The notes under the pieces are model-generated. The model was not told where the DNA came from and did not search any database. It saw nothing but the letters and a program-made list of their open reading frames with translations. Of a stretch of 64,000 nt of DNA, positions 1 to 13,056 are shown one piece after another (the stretch's first letter is position 1; every line of letters begins with the position of its first letter). Source of the DNA: Spisula solida (lineage: Eukaryota; Mollusca; Bivalvia; Venerida; Mactridae); NCBI GenBank assembly GCA_947247005.1, contig OX365955.1, positions 37,365,822 to 37,429,821 on the forward strand, written 5' to 3'. Position numbers and translations under genes: made by a program.

Positions 1-2525
1 TCGTGTTTATACATTTCGCAATTATTAGCTCATGTTAAGGTTACGTTGCTAATGAATCATTGTATTGTTGTACATCAGGGTTCAAATTCTAGACTAGAAA
101 TAATTATTTCTCGCGCACTTTCTCTATGGATTATGTTACATCAGTGTATTATCTATGATGAACTTGTGTTCCTCGGAGTGAGAACAAAGAATACATATGG
201 TGGATGGTTTCCATCTTTTTAGCGCTAGTGCATTTTGATTATATGTACTACAAATCAATAGAAAATGGTGCTATATCTGATTTAACACAATTTGATATAT
301 ATAATCAATATACAAGTTGAATGTGTATAAGAATCTGGTTTCGTTATCCGATCATGAATTGTGATCTCCGAACCTTTTGCATAGTGTATTGTTGGTGACA
401 TGACACTATACATTGATCAAACATGAAATATGTGTGCTAGTTGCCCTATGTTAATTTCGTTCATATGCTGCAATTCATGTCTATGTTATGATTGATTGAG
501 GTGTATGCTAAAATATGGCGGTTACATGTACTGGCTAGTTTTCTCTCGTCATAGGAGTAGTACGTTCGGTTCAATGTTGACAGTTATCAGTCATTGTTAC
601 ACGACCACCACATCGAGGTACGTTTAATTGTATATCCAATCTCATTCATTTATTTCTTACTTCTGTATAGGACTTTAATATCATGTCCTTGATCTAAAGG
701 TCAGAAGTAAACTATAATAATGCTGTCAGCCAAAGGTACAGTACAAACACTATTGCCATATTGACTGATGGTTTCCTTATCTGTCCTGACATTTTGGCTA
801 ATCAGACATGATTAGATATCGGTACATTCATACAAAAACATGTGGAGTCTAGTACGTTATATCAGAATAAGTGCCTTTATATTGTCCCAAAATGATGTCG
901 ATTGTCTAGATGGGTTTATGAAAATAATCCGTAATATGGTCTATATTATAGGTTGTAAAATGTCCTTTGTTTCTTTTAAAAGTGCATATACACTGTATCT
1001 TTTAAGTGCTGTGTGTCGTTCGTCTTTTGTCGTGTTTGGTCGTCCATTTGTTTGGTCTGGTCGTGTCTTTTGGCTCTTGCTTTGGATTTATTTAACTGAC
1101 TGAGGCGGCAGTCTGTCAGTGTAGAATATCATTTTCTATACATGTAGTTGTTCAGTAGTTCATGTCCTGCGGTTACTGGTGAGTGCTGCCTTCACGATTA
1201 TTGTTATATTTTATGTTGGTGATGATTTTTGGTGTACAGAAGAAAATACCATTTAACAACAATCTCATTAAAATCAGTTCCTAACATTTTGCTACGCTGT
1301 TAGATCTGACTGCAATCTGTAGCAGGTCATGGTTAAATGACCTCTCTTCCACGCAGTGAGTCAGTCAGTTTGTAGCCACTAGTTAGACTGGCACCAGTCC
1401 TAATTTTGCTAAAACCAAAAAACATCAGCATCTGCATCAAACATCCGACTATTACAGGGTGGCACCGTCAGAGCAAGTAATTATTAAAGAAATAAGTATG
1501 TTACAAGTGTTAAAAGTGTAAAAGATAAAAAGACATATTGATGACCGGATCATGCAAAGGAGATAACTCTTGCAGTGAAATCATCCAAAGAAATAATGAT
1601 CTTACATGGGCTAAACCCCTTTTTATGTTCAGTAGAAATCAAGAAAACTAAGCCTAAAGTTACAGAAAAGTGCACGAGAATATATTGTCACCAGTGATAT
1701 TAAAATACTATGCACAAGAACATATCAATACAAACATAAAAGCTTGGTGCAAGGCTAGCCACCTGTACGCTTTCAGAATTGTTGAAGTAACGTTCTGATT
1801 GAATGATTGAAAGGTCACTTGAACATGACCCCGTATGGAGTACCATCAGATCCTATATATCAGTGTAAAGCAGTGAAGCGTTATATGGATTTGATTTAAA
1901 AGCGATTGATTAAAAGGAGTAGTATTACTCTTACAGTTACTAGCGTACGGACGGAAAAACGTATATTTAAGTACACTTGTATTTAATTATGAATGAGATT
2001 CAATTTACGTAACAGCCAAAGACACGCATAATCATACGTAAATTAAGCAGCTATACGAAAGTATGACAGTGACTAGCTTATTGTCTTCAGTATTGCACTG
2101 TTTAATCACATTTTTGTCACATAAAAAAGAGTATATTAAGTCACATAAGTTTAATATTCTATGAAACAGACATATGGTTTGTACAGCCGCTTATGATATG
2201 TCCCTTTGATTGGCTGTTAAATTCTTACAGAAGCGATTGTTAAATAGACGGGGTGTGACCTGAAGCCACTTAGTTCAGTAATATATTCAACAAGTCCTTT
2301 CCAATAGCTTTGGTATGAATTATATAACGTATTGATATAGTGTTAGTGGAAGCGATGGTTTGCCTAAATAATGTTTCTTTAGTTAAAGGAATAGTAAAGT
2401 TGTGTATTGACCAGACAATACATACCCCAGGCTACATTCGCAAATAAGGAACCCTGAGTGGATTAATTAGCTACTAGTAACAATTTATGGTAAAGTCACC
2501 TAGGAAAATATTAAATCACATGTAA

Positions 2526-3006
2526 CAAGAGTGCCAAAATGTCACCAAATACGCCCGTCTTGGTTGTGCTAGTGACAAAAAATATTGATTGTGAAATAAA
2601 AGCCCATATTATGTCAAAACATTTTTAAACAATTATCTTTAAACTAATCTTTATAATCACAAACTATATATACGGTTTTGAGAAATGCACCATATCAGTT
2701 GTTTCCTATAGTCATACTAATTTATAGGAATGCGTTGTCAGCAAGTTTGAAGACGATCGCACGAAAACTGTTTGAGTTAGAGTACAGACAAGGCTAATTT
2801 CACATTTGTTTGGTAAATGAAGGACCATAACCCGATTTGGCCTATAATCAAACCTGGCCTAGATATTACGTCAATAAGCATTGTCAGCAAGCTTAAAGAC
2901 GATCGCATGAAAATTGTTTGAGTTAGAGTACAGACAAATTACTGGACGCCGCCGCCCGCCCGCCAAGGGTGTTCACATAATACGTCCCGTTTTCAACGGG
3001 CATATA
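2526..3006. mobile_element. Dispersed non-coding repeat inserted in copy 1
   Basis: The flanks join directly in copies 2 and 3 (near 16,120 and 24,810), so this ~480-bp block is an insertion. It contains a ~60-bp internal direct repeat (about 2,731-2,791 and 2,878-2,937) with the motif GACGATCGCAYGAAAA. It also has a GC-rich CGCCGCCCGCCCGCC tract, and ends with a short hairpin built on CCCGTTTTCAACGGG. Similar GC-tract repeats are, from memory, common in bivalve genomes. No coding capacity and no clear terminal repeats; class unknown. Confidence 0.7.
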
Positions 3007-3869
3007 AAAAGTACCGAATTAAGTAGTTTGATCAAATCACTTGTATTGAATAATACTATAAAAGTCATTTATTAGATTGACATTGCGTTGCATTACGACG
3101 TTATATGAAACATAGAAAACGTTTACGCTTAGAATAGAGAATCGATTAATTTCTAATATTTTCAAATCAGTTTGCACCAATTTGCATTTAATACTGAAGC
3201 AAAACACCAATAGTATGATAATAGCAACAATATCAAAAAGACGAACACAAGACGGAAGTCTGAATAACAACATTGATTGATGACGATAAGGTCCCTACAA
3301 ATCCATTAAAATGGTAAAAAACATCCGTACACAGATTGTAATAGTGTAAGAAACACACAGAATTTTGTTTTATTTTTATCAGTGTTTTATTCAAGTGGAC
3401 TCGAGACAATACTGTGCCTGCATAATTTAATTAAAACACACCGCGGGAATATGTTCGGGGGGAAACACACCTAATGTAGCTTTTATACGTTACAAGTACA
3501 GATTACATAGTTGTGCAAATCATTACACGTCCAGCTGGTAGAATTTATCAAAATGTAATTTTGCGAATCTCTAGGTGGTCTGAGATATAACCAAACCACA
3601 TTGCACAAGAATCGTGAGGAGTATAAAATGAGGAAATTTCGTTTAACAAAGACCCATCAACAAAACAAAAATGTGTCGATGTTTGGAATTAATTTGAAAA
3701 CACTTCCTGACTAAAAATCGCTGTTAACAGACAAAAGGACATGGCATTCAGTCTTTCGGCAACTTGGACTTGGGCTTTCGGTGGTAAACTTTATTTTCTC
3801 GTTTAGTTATGTTTAGGACTTTGTGTAATTGTGATATGTGGTGTTTTTATGTTTTCTGAACAGGGCTGT

Positions 3870-4542
3870 TTAAGTTGAGTTCTGTCTTCCCTGTCCGATT
3901 GTTTATCATATTGAGGTATTCTGTCTGTAAAAAGGATACATTCATTTTTGTATGACAATATCTTAGTTATGTTTATGTACAACCAACGTTGAAAAATCCA
4001 GTGTTTCTCGGTAACAGGAACGACGTGTTACTTTAAATTTTATGTATATAATTTAGTGTTTTGTTGGAATATGTGAGGGACACACCGCAAGTTTAAACAA
4101 AACGCTAGCCGTTTTAAAGTCAATGTAACTTGTTATCTCGTAATCCGAGGGGGAGACGCCACCGTGATGTGTTTCCTGTCCGGTTATCTATTATTTTTAT
4201 ATATTCTGTCCTCAAAAGTGTAACGTTCTTTTTTGCATGACGATATTTTAGTTATGTATGCAACCGAAGTTGAAAAAGCCAGTGTTTCTTGGTAACAACA
4301 AGGACGTGCCGTTTTACCCAATGCCTTCATATTATGTGTATATAATTTATTGTTTTGTTGGAATATATGAGGGACACACCGCAAGTTTAAACAAAACGCT
4401 AGCCGTTTTAAAGTCAATGGAACTTGTTATCTCGTAATCCGAGGGGGAGACGTCACCGGGTGTCATTCCCTTTTATAAAAAAGATAATATTAAGTTGGAC
4501 ATGGACGGCAGCACTCCACTTACCCAGCCGAGCACAATCATG
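3870..4542. repeat. Inverted pair of dispersed repeat family R1
   Basis: A + strand R1 core (around 3,870-3,910, GAGTTCTGTCTTCCCTGTCC) faces a reverse-complement R1 core (4,478-4,542, GGCAGCACTCCACTTACCCA). The R1 core reads roughly TTAAGTTGAGTGCTGCC followed by TTCCCTGTCTGACTTAATA. Confidence 0.55.
3905..4462 (+). repeat. Local ~260-bp tandem duplication in copy 1
   Basis: Two adjacent units (about 3,905-4,168 and 4,170-4,462) both run from a TGTATGACRATAT-like stretch to the shared motif TCGTAATCCGAGGGGGAGAC. Copy 3 of the large array has one unit (about 25,690-25,950) and copy 2 has none, so the doubling is private to copy 1. Confidence 0.75.
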
Positions 4543-5635
4543 TGCTTATTATCTTTGCTTAAGACGAAAGGTATTCGAACAATCACAAGAAGCTTGAATA
4601 ACCAATCAACTGTTGATCATACAGGGAATGTTGTGATCATTAATTATTTCTGTACGTGTGCTAATTATAAAAAAGCAGATAATTAACCTTATAGTGATAA
4701 CGAAACTCAAACGAAACGTAAGTTTTAAATGGTGTATGACATAGCCTTCTAAATGAACGGTCATTGATCATGGTATCCATAGAGTCATAAGGCATCCATG
4801 CGCTATTTGTCAGAACGCAAGAAACTGTAAAATACAATAATTAATTATAACAGATATTTCTGTGGATGCCATTATTTCTAATTAGTCTACGAGAAAGTAC
4901 ACAATGCAGTTGTTCCGCCAAATCCTCAGATTATAGTCTCTGTATCCCAATTTGCGCTGATCATGTGCATCTATTAGAACATTTCCTATTTAAAAAGTAG
5001 TATATACGTAACATGCACTGTTATGCTCCAATTTCTAGAACTAATGGTTACAATATACGTACGTATAGGTTATAATGTTTTTCCTGGGAGGTCGTGAAGA
5101 TTTACTCTCGGAATTACGTTATACAGATCATACTCTATAGATCAGGCAGATATTATTTGATTCATTGCTTTAGTAGCTTAAAGTTCAAATTCCAGAACTG
5201 TTTATTTGAACATCGTTTGAAAGCTCTAATGGTGTTCCTACTCGTTTATATATAACAGTCTACGCGGAATAATGTATTCCGTGTTGTAGAACATGCTTGA
5301 ATGTTTCAGGTTCTGACCAATGCTCTCTGTGTGACAACGCGCTTGAAGGCACGGTCAATAAGAAATGAGATTCTTTTTTAATGAGGGATCAACACGCCAA
5401 ATTAACTTCTTGTTGCTCTTTCGTGTTTGTTCGTTCTAAAATATTGACGTATTTTCACATGAAATGCACGTTAGGCGCTCTTACATGGCGTGTAGGCGCC
5501 ACGCTAAACCAAAATAACAATAAAGAGTATGTTTGTTTCAGAGCAGTTTTAACCGTTTAATTCCGATATCATATTCAGCATTAAGAGTTGTATTGTTTTA
5601 TTTAAGTTCAAACTATTGTAGATATGAGTTCATTG

Positions 5636-6375
5636 ACTAGCTCAGTTGGGCATTGTGCCTTGTGTGGTTTTGTGTTTGCTGTGCTCGGTTGATTGAGTTG
5701 AGTGCTGCCTTGCATGTCTGACTTAATAGTATCTATTTTAGACAATGGAATGATTGAAATAAGTGACTATATACTACAGGTGTACGCTAGAGTATGACAC
5801 ATTATCGTGTCATTTTGTTGTAACATGACATCGAAAGTAGTATATATGTGGTGTAATGCCATTGAAGTAAATGTCACAAGTGTAGACATTTTATCAAAAA
5901 CATGAATAAACACAAAAACGAACACACACAATTCTCTGACAACAAACACCCGCCACAATACCCAACATAAAACTGAAATGGAACTGAACCCAGTTGATCA
6001 ATCTTGTTGCTGGACAAACATCTATGTAACATAGACGGATTGATTTCTTTGGGTGATTGTATAAACATATAAGCATGATCGATTTTAAAGACAATTTCGT
6101 ACAACCAATTCCTAATTTTATAGGTTACTAATACTTAGGAACAAGACAGATATATCTAAGCAAGTGTCAATATATTGTCCTTAAGTGATACATATTGTCT
6201 CAATAGCACGATTACGCTATCTAGCTACATCATACTTATATACATTCAATTTGAAATCAAGATTGAGCTTCTCATCGTACAAAAAGATAATATTAAGTCG
6301 GACACGGAAGGCAGCACTCAACTTAACCAGACGAGCACAGAAAACATGAAAACTTATAGGGCACAATGTCCAACA
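5636..6375. repeat. Inverted pair of repeat family R1 (~740 bp)
   Basis: The left arm (5,636-5,745, +) and right arm (6,284-6,375, -) share about 85-100 bp including GGCATTGTGCC, TGCTCG, GAGTTGAGTGCTGCC and CTTAATA. The spacing and inverted layout resemble a non-autonomous transposon with long terminal inverted repeats. I cannot define its ends or a target duplication. Confidence 0.6.
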
Positions 6376-7763
6376 AACACCCGAACGAGAAAATAAGACT
6401 CAGCTGTCAAAAGGTTGAACGAGTTAGTTTCAAGTTGTATAGTTGAACAGAGTCTTGCTGACAACAACTTATAGTCCACATATTTTACGTGACCAAGTGT
6501 GTAGTTTAACATAGCAATTGAATCACATTTCCAAAATTAAACTCTGATCAAACACGGTTTATTGTCGCGTGTATTCATTTTACGCCAGTTAAAAACTTGT
6601 TAGAATCAATGGGGTTAAATAATAGAAACTGAACATTTTGGTGTTTTCGGACCATTACTTTGTATTTGTTTTTAACTATCTTTTCCTTCCAGAGCATTAA
6701 TTTTCAGATGTAGAAGTGCAATTTTTTAATCGCATTTTGACAGAGAAAAGGTGAATTGTGAAATGCCAGTAATGCATACAATATTGTGTTCGGCCCATAG
6801 AACATTAATTTGAAGAATTGTGCGAATTCACACGTTTTTCTTACTTGTTACTGTATTTGGTCGAGCCAACTTTACTGCATGTTGTTTTAACATGCTCTGC
6901 ACCATAATTGTGTTTCCTATTATAATGCATTAACTGTCAGGTATAGCACATTTGCCCTCCCATAAATACGTAACAATAATATTTGGAAAAATCTCTTTGA
7001 ACAAGAACAACTGCGTGTAGTGCAGTTTGAAGCGAGAGTATCTATCCCGTTCTATTTTGGGTTCTACCAAGTTGTAGAAGTCCTTATTATGCCGTTCAAG
7101 TGTACATAAGCATCCAATAATGATTATAATAATTCTACAATGTGGTTCTTGGGTGATTACACCATATCTATGTCGGTGAAATTGACATAACAAATATTAA
7201 TTTTGGCTCCAGAATTGCCGTCAACTCATTTTCTGATCGTTTGCATTTGAAACTTTAATGTACGATTTCTGTTCACTACGATAATTAGTAAGGAACACGT
7301 CTATAGACTAGACGGTTATATCGATACATACACGTTAAAAAGCTACTAACCAATTAAAGATAACATGGTATTCAACCTAGTTAAGAAAATACAATTATGT
7401 TTATTATAGGGAGTGTGAAAAAAAATATAAAAAATACCGGTAGACACGTGGTACATTGGAACCGTAAAAAAGCAAGAAACGTAATAATTGTACAGTCAAA
7501 AAATCTTCTTTGAAATCATACAAACCAAAAGCATGAAAAGATTACTGGAAGAAGTAAAAACAAAACGTTTAACTATTGCATTTAGAATTGCACATCATAC
7601 GTGATCCTCTTCTTTGCTCGCAGATTCTTTTTCAAAATTTTAAATCGCCTAAAGGTTTTTGTTTTCAACGGTCAACTTGGTGTTTGGTCGTATTTATGGA
7701 TATAAATTGTATACGACATGCGCCTTCTATTTTTAACTATAAACTGTAAGTTTGAAATTTCGG

Positions 7764-7771
7764 TGACGTCA
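7764..7771. promoter_or_regulatory. TGACGTCA palindrome (CRE-like), copy 1
   Basis: A perfect TGACGTCA, the CREB/ATF consensus, sits in the same context (AAATTTCGG before it) in all three copies of the large tandem repeat. There is no adjacent gene, so any regulatory role is only a possibility. Confidence 0.4.
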
Positions 7772-7865
7772 CTAAAACTTAACCAACGACAGTATGCTTG
7801 TCTGCGACGACACCTGGCACCGATCTCACCAAGAATTAGATTTCAGGATCAGACTCAAGCTCAAA

Positions 7866-8211
7866 TAAAAAAGTTACCGAATTTTGAGGGCTGCTTTCAG
7901 CAGTTCAGCCACCCGTTGACATTTTAACTTCCCCTGGTCATTGGGCTACGTAAGAAAACCTGCGTTCGAGTCTCCCTGTGGAGACTATTTCTCTCCTGGT
8001 TGATGTGCAGCCAACATCGATCTGCGGCGCCCAAGAATATCGAACATGTACAGACACCACAATCACAGGTACCAATTTACACCTTGGTCGAGTGGAGCAT
8101 TTGAGTTATATAATTCTTGATCAGAGAAATGAGCCAGTGGTCCAGACAGGGTTGAATCCGGGAACTCTCGATCCCGAAGCGCGTGGACTACCTCTAGACC
8201 ACCGATCCCCT
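7866..8211 (-). mobile_element. tRNA-derived SINE in copy 1, with a second tRNA-like half
   Basis: This ~345-bp block is absent from copies 2 (near 20,430) and 3 (near 29,020). Read on the minus strand it starts with a tRNA-like head (8,203 down to 8,134): A-box region GGTCTAGAGG, B box GGATTCAACCC, and a GGTGGTC start pairing with GACCACTGG. On the plus strand, at about 7,918-7,985, lies another B-box-like motif (GCGTTCGAGTCTCC). The element therefore carries two opposed tRNA-like parts. No clear target duplication is seen; it ends beside A/T runs. Confidence 0.65.
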
Positions 8212-10006
8212 ATTTTTTTTTCGCATTTGTTTGAAAGTATTTGTCAAGTTCTGCGATTTCGTTGTCTTTAGCATGTCCATAACACCTTCACATATCTTCT
8301 GGGTAACAGGAAGAAAACCTTTAAAACATTTATTTCATATCTCATAAAGACGGATTATTGTATTTAAGACCAAGAATGAACTCAAAAACTTAGGATCAAA
8401 GTCTAAAAACAAACAGATTTAGTTAATAAGCACAATATTTCGATAACCAGTTGTAAAACATTTTGCATGCATTTCTCTTTCAAATTTAAGGAAAAACCTA
8501 TATGTTTTCCTCTGCATAAAACTGTCTATTAGAATTTTTTCTGTCTTAGTAACAAAACAATTTGAGCCTAATCCTGAAAACTATTTTATGAGAACGGGAC
8601 CTGAATAAAACATTATATTTAAAAGGACTTATATCATTAGTGCCAGTGGTTTCTTTAAAATCATATTCTTACAGTTTTGTCTCTGTAGCAGCAAATGGAT
8701 ATTTCAGCGATATTCTTAATGATGTTTAAAAGTTAAACCAATGCCAGCATGTTGACTTTTAAACTGATAGACGCTACGTGCGAAGTGCTATTTTAATGGA
8801 TACCATAAATTGTTAATGCCTTAATGTTTGGGCAAGAATCACGTTTATCTTTAGGACAAACAAAATCAAAATGGTATATAAACGTCAATTTAAAGCTGAT
8901 TGTCGATAATTTTCCATTTGATATTACATGTACGACAACAAAGATGATTCAGGGGATACAAAAATCGAATGAAATCTTAGATACCAAAATCTGAAAGTTT
9001 TGATATTCGGGTAAAAAAGGACGTCATTGGAATGTTATGTTTATTTAGCCTTTTTAATACCCAATCGTTGACAGTCTGATGATATTCCAAGAAATATATG
9101 CGATGGCTTGTCAACATGACTAGATTTTATTTATTGTGAATAGGCTACATCCTTCAACGCGAGCATCTACTTGAATCAGAATAATAATCATATTAAACCA
9201 CTAGTGTATATTTATGCTAATGTTTCGTGTAGCATTTATGTTGCAACTTTCTAATTAATTTGACCAATACTCCACCTGGAATATTGACATAAAATTAGTA
9301 CAATTTATGGTGTGCTTCTTCTCCACTAATGTGTGTATAGGATTGTGCAATTTAGTAATTTATGTTCAATAAGCTTCTTTGAACTTTGCATCCATACATA
9401 ATGACTGGGGAAGCAGTCTCTAGGGTGTCACATGGATTGAGATTAAACTACACAAAACCACGATTTATGGAATACAATGGGTCGTTATTGAAAGTAAAAC
9501 ACACGATGAAGTTCTTGTAATGTACAGTTCAAAATGAGGTCCACACGAACGATCATAGTGATGTTATTACGAATGACAGTCATTATGATCTAGGGTATCC
9601 AAAAGAATGAAACCCTATATAAAGCTATGGCATTGGGATAAAAAGTCAGGTACGGGTATAGCATATTTTAGTCTTTTATATTTTTGAGTCGCTGACAGTT
9701 TAATGACATTACTAGTGATGTGTGTGATTGCTTAACAACATGATTGTTACTACTAGACTAGGTCTTGAGGGCGGCTATTCCATTTTAACTTCAACTGATA
9801 TTTGAAATTATATGCCGACTTTGTTATACCATATTTGAATCCGTTGGGGTAAAGTCGGGTTTTCAACGTTATCATTGCCAATGAGATAAGACACATTTCA
9901 TCGGTATCTGTCTCAGCTTCTGCTTTTCACAAAAGTATACTAAGCTTCTCATGCCCAATATCGATAGTTCTGTACTAAGTTGTATATAGTTCGTTTGGTG
10001 GTCCTC

Positions 10007-10290
10007 ATGCTATTTGTGCCTTAGCCCTCTTGCTCAATGTGCCTTAGCCCTCTTGCTGTTTAGTGCCAAGTAGCTCTCTTGCTATTTGTGCCTTATCCCT
10101 CTTGCTACCTGGTGCCTTAGCCCTCTTGCTATTTAGTGCCTTAGCTCTCTATTTGTGCTTTAGTTCCTTTGCTATTTGTGTCTTAGCCCTCTGATTATTT
10201 TTGCCTTAGCCCTCTTGCTAGTTGGTACCTTAGCCTTCATGCTACATGTAGTTGGTGCCTTAGTCCTCTTGCTATTTGGTGCTAAAGGGA
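10007..10290 (+). repeat. Minisatellite, ~21-24 bp unit
   Basis: About a dozen degenerate units of the form GCCTTAGCCCTCTTGCTATT plus 1-4 bases. The same locus in copy 3 (about 30,835-31,030) keeps only one or two units and is split by a SINE. In copy 2 the whole locus is deleted. Confidence 0.85.
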
Positions 10291-12071
10291 CTTTCTGCTT
10301 TTTGTAACATTTGAACCAGTTTTCCAGAATACATACCCATAATATCTAAATCATATTTGCTGTATGTGTTGGCTACGAGTACAAAGATGGTCTCAATCAA
10401 CTCTCGAGGATGTGTGTTTGAGATTTGGTGCGGCTAGAATATCAAACAACGCTATACATCTGTGGCAGTTATCCAGGAACCTTGAAAATATCCCGTTTCA
10501 GTTGTGTTGACTCACCATCATTTACTTCCATATGTCAGAACTGACATCAAAATTGTAATGACTAAAATAGTTGGCGTAGATGATATGTGTTGACATTTAA
10601 ATGATTTAGGCGTGAACAATAAGCCAGAAAATTGATATCCTGGAGAGGTAAGTGAGAAATAACATCGGCGTGGCCATTTAACTGTAATTAAGTGTAACGT
10701 TTGTTTACTTCTGTCGAAATACCTTCCAGTTGGATCATGTTTATCAATAACACCAGGAAAGTTCGACGATTACATATTACACAGTGTATATTAGACAGTT
10801 TTTGGCGTTTTATTTATGTTATTTATGTTCATACAAAGATTGACTTTGTAGTGCTCTCACCATGCAAATACCTGCATATAAATATGATTTTTAATTACCG
10901 TTCGTGAGTAACACCTTTGTTCGTGTTGTTTAACATCGGTATTCCAACCATTGTCGTACTGCATGAGCCAAAGAACAAAAATATGTTTCTCTTCACGGCG
11001 CACTGGTCTCCGATTCATAGACCAAGCGTTTTTTCTGCATATAATTTGTGTTGGCATTGAAATGCTCACGTCATCTACTGTATTTAGGCTGTATTACATG
11101 TATGTATGGCCTCTGTTTAGTTTAGTTTAGTACTTTGAGAACTTCCACTGCTTAAAAGCTCATTGGTTTTGATAAATAAACTTAAATCAGTGTCGTTTTT
11201 TATTCCCACATATTTCACCAGTCACTATCACCACTAGGATTAGAATTCATAGATCACTAAGGATAGAAAGGAAAAGTTATTGAACAGAAGATTTACAATA
11301 CCAAGTAAACCTCGACTGTGATTCAGTGGTTAGTAAGTATGATTTTAACCTGAGCATCCGGGAATATTTGTCAGATCAAGGATAGAACACACGACCGGCT
11401 ATGGCTTAAATGGAGGGAAGAGTATGCGACCAGCAATGGATCAGATAAAAGATAAAGTACTTGAATAAAGACGGACCAACACGCTATGTTTTTTTTTTCG
11501 ACTCTCCCAACAGAATTACTCACATTAGTTTCACAGGTTGGCGCAATTAAAAAAACATTTGGCACTCATAAGTCACAATTGAATTACTTGTTGTATTATA
11601 GAGTAAGCCCCCTGCATTCGACATCCATACAAACACATTCGTATAGATAGCCAGAGTCAATTTATCCAATTTTCTGTTTTTCCGGAGAAAATATTTTAAT
11701 TATTCCGCTTTATATTACTATAATAGTACTTAACATGCACTTTAAATAATCAAAGTGTAGGAACAATGTGTATGGCGTTTTCCAGACAGGTTAGAAATGT
11801 ATTTTGAGAATCATGTTTATACAGTTCGCAATTAATAGCTCATATTAAGGTTGCGTTGCTCATGAATCATTGCATTTTTGTACATGTATATCAGGGTTCA
11901 TATTCTAGACTGAAAACAATTATTTCTAGCGCACTTCGTCTATGGATTTTGTTACATCAGTGTTTTATCTATGATTGACTCGTAATCCTCGGAGTGGGAA
12001 CAAAGAAATACATGATGGATGGTTTTCATCCTTTCTGTGTTAGTGCATTTAGATTTAGGTTATACGTACTA

Positions 12072-13056
12072 AAGGGTGCAAAGAAAGTTCGTTCCGATTT
12101 TTGAAAAACTTTTGTACACAAAACAAATAAATATATTTGCACCAAATACCAAATTTTGCATTCAGTCTCCTGATACAATAACATTATTATGTGTAACAGT
12201 TTTAGCTCATTTGGCTGTCAATATTTTTTCAAACGCAATGAACAAATTTGTTGACCATGTTTCGAAGATGACGTTAACGACGTCGTGGCCAGGTAAAAAT
12301 TGAAGTACACCCTTTGTTATCCCCTCACTGTATCGTTTGGTATGTTTTGAACTTGAAATGAAGTAAACTAATATTTAACCTTATATAAGAACAAAACATC
12401 ATCCACGATATAAGGCTATAAGGGTTTTCGTTTTTCCAATAAATGCATTTTGTTTTCCCATATACGTGTTTTATTCAAAATGAGGCGCTTTTGTCTATTC
12501 AGACGTTCCTTTACTTTTATAGTTATTTAGTTACTTTTTACTTGGAAAAAGAGGCATGTCTTCCCCAATGCCTATAGGTGTTCGTAGAAGTTGTTCTCGT
12601 TATTTCGGTCACAGTCGGTCATTTTCTTTACCCTACTCTCAATTTTCGTATTGCGTCACATTCGACGAAATCGATACCATGTACTTGCAAATTCATAGTT
12701 GTGCTCCAATTATATGAGTACCCGTCTTTTAGCCATCGATAACATTAAGAATAAATAATTGTTTAACAATATGAATGTCTAAAATGTCTAAATCTGGCTA
12801 TGTTTCATTTTTTGCAATTATTTCTGTCTGCCGACTCATCTTCAAAACGGCAGTCGACGTAACGTTAACGTAACCTTACTTCCGCGTTCTTTAAATCCAT
12901 GGCAACGGTGCCCATCGGGAATGAAAACCAAGCAAAAATAGTCCACAGTTCCTAAATTGAGTACTATACATTCTTTCCAAATTTCGTAATATTTCGTTTC
13001 GTAAAAATAACAATACGCCATACTTTCTGACCGAAACGAACTTTCTTCACACCTTT
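12072..13056. mobile_element. Mariner-like non-autonomous element, copy 2
   Basis: The ends form imperfect terminal inverted repeats: AAGGGTGCAAAGAAAGTTCG on the left, and AAAGGTGTGAAGAAAGTTCG on the reverse strand at the right, extending about 26 bp. TA flanks both sides (12,070-12,071 and 13,057-13,058). Copy 3 preserves the matching empty site near 23,420 (GTACTATAAATA), so the TA duplication can be verified within the window. No transposase is recognisable inside; a 75-codon frame at the left end shows no known motif. Length 985 bp. Confidence 0.75.

Larger units (their letters stand above)
1..11810 (+). repeat. Tandem segmental repeat, copy 1 (5' end cut by window)
   Basis: The first bases of the window reappear near 11,811 and again near 23,212 in the same orientation. 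The order of unique landmarks is kept throughout, which defines a long head-to-tail repeat unit. This copy carries three private changes: an inserted dispersed repeat (2,526-3,006), a local ~260-bp duplication (3,905-4,462) and a SINE (7,866-8,211). It alone keeps a long minisatellite (10,007-10,290). I see no convincing gene: open frames are under 100 codons and are not kept under protein-level constraint in the other copies. The unit may continue upstream of the window. Confidence 0.9.

Noticed and set aside
840..1103. 87-codon frame in copy 1 with a counterpart at 23,600-23,893 in copy 3
   Set aside because: About 60 codons align in frame, but most differences are amino-acid changing, the C-terminal part is frameshifted, and copy 2 is interrupted by two insertions. 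No sign of protein-level selection.
7978..8271. 97-codon plus-strand frame
   Set aside because: It lies entirely over the SINE insertion and its tRNA-like head; no other copy has it.
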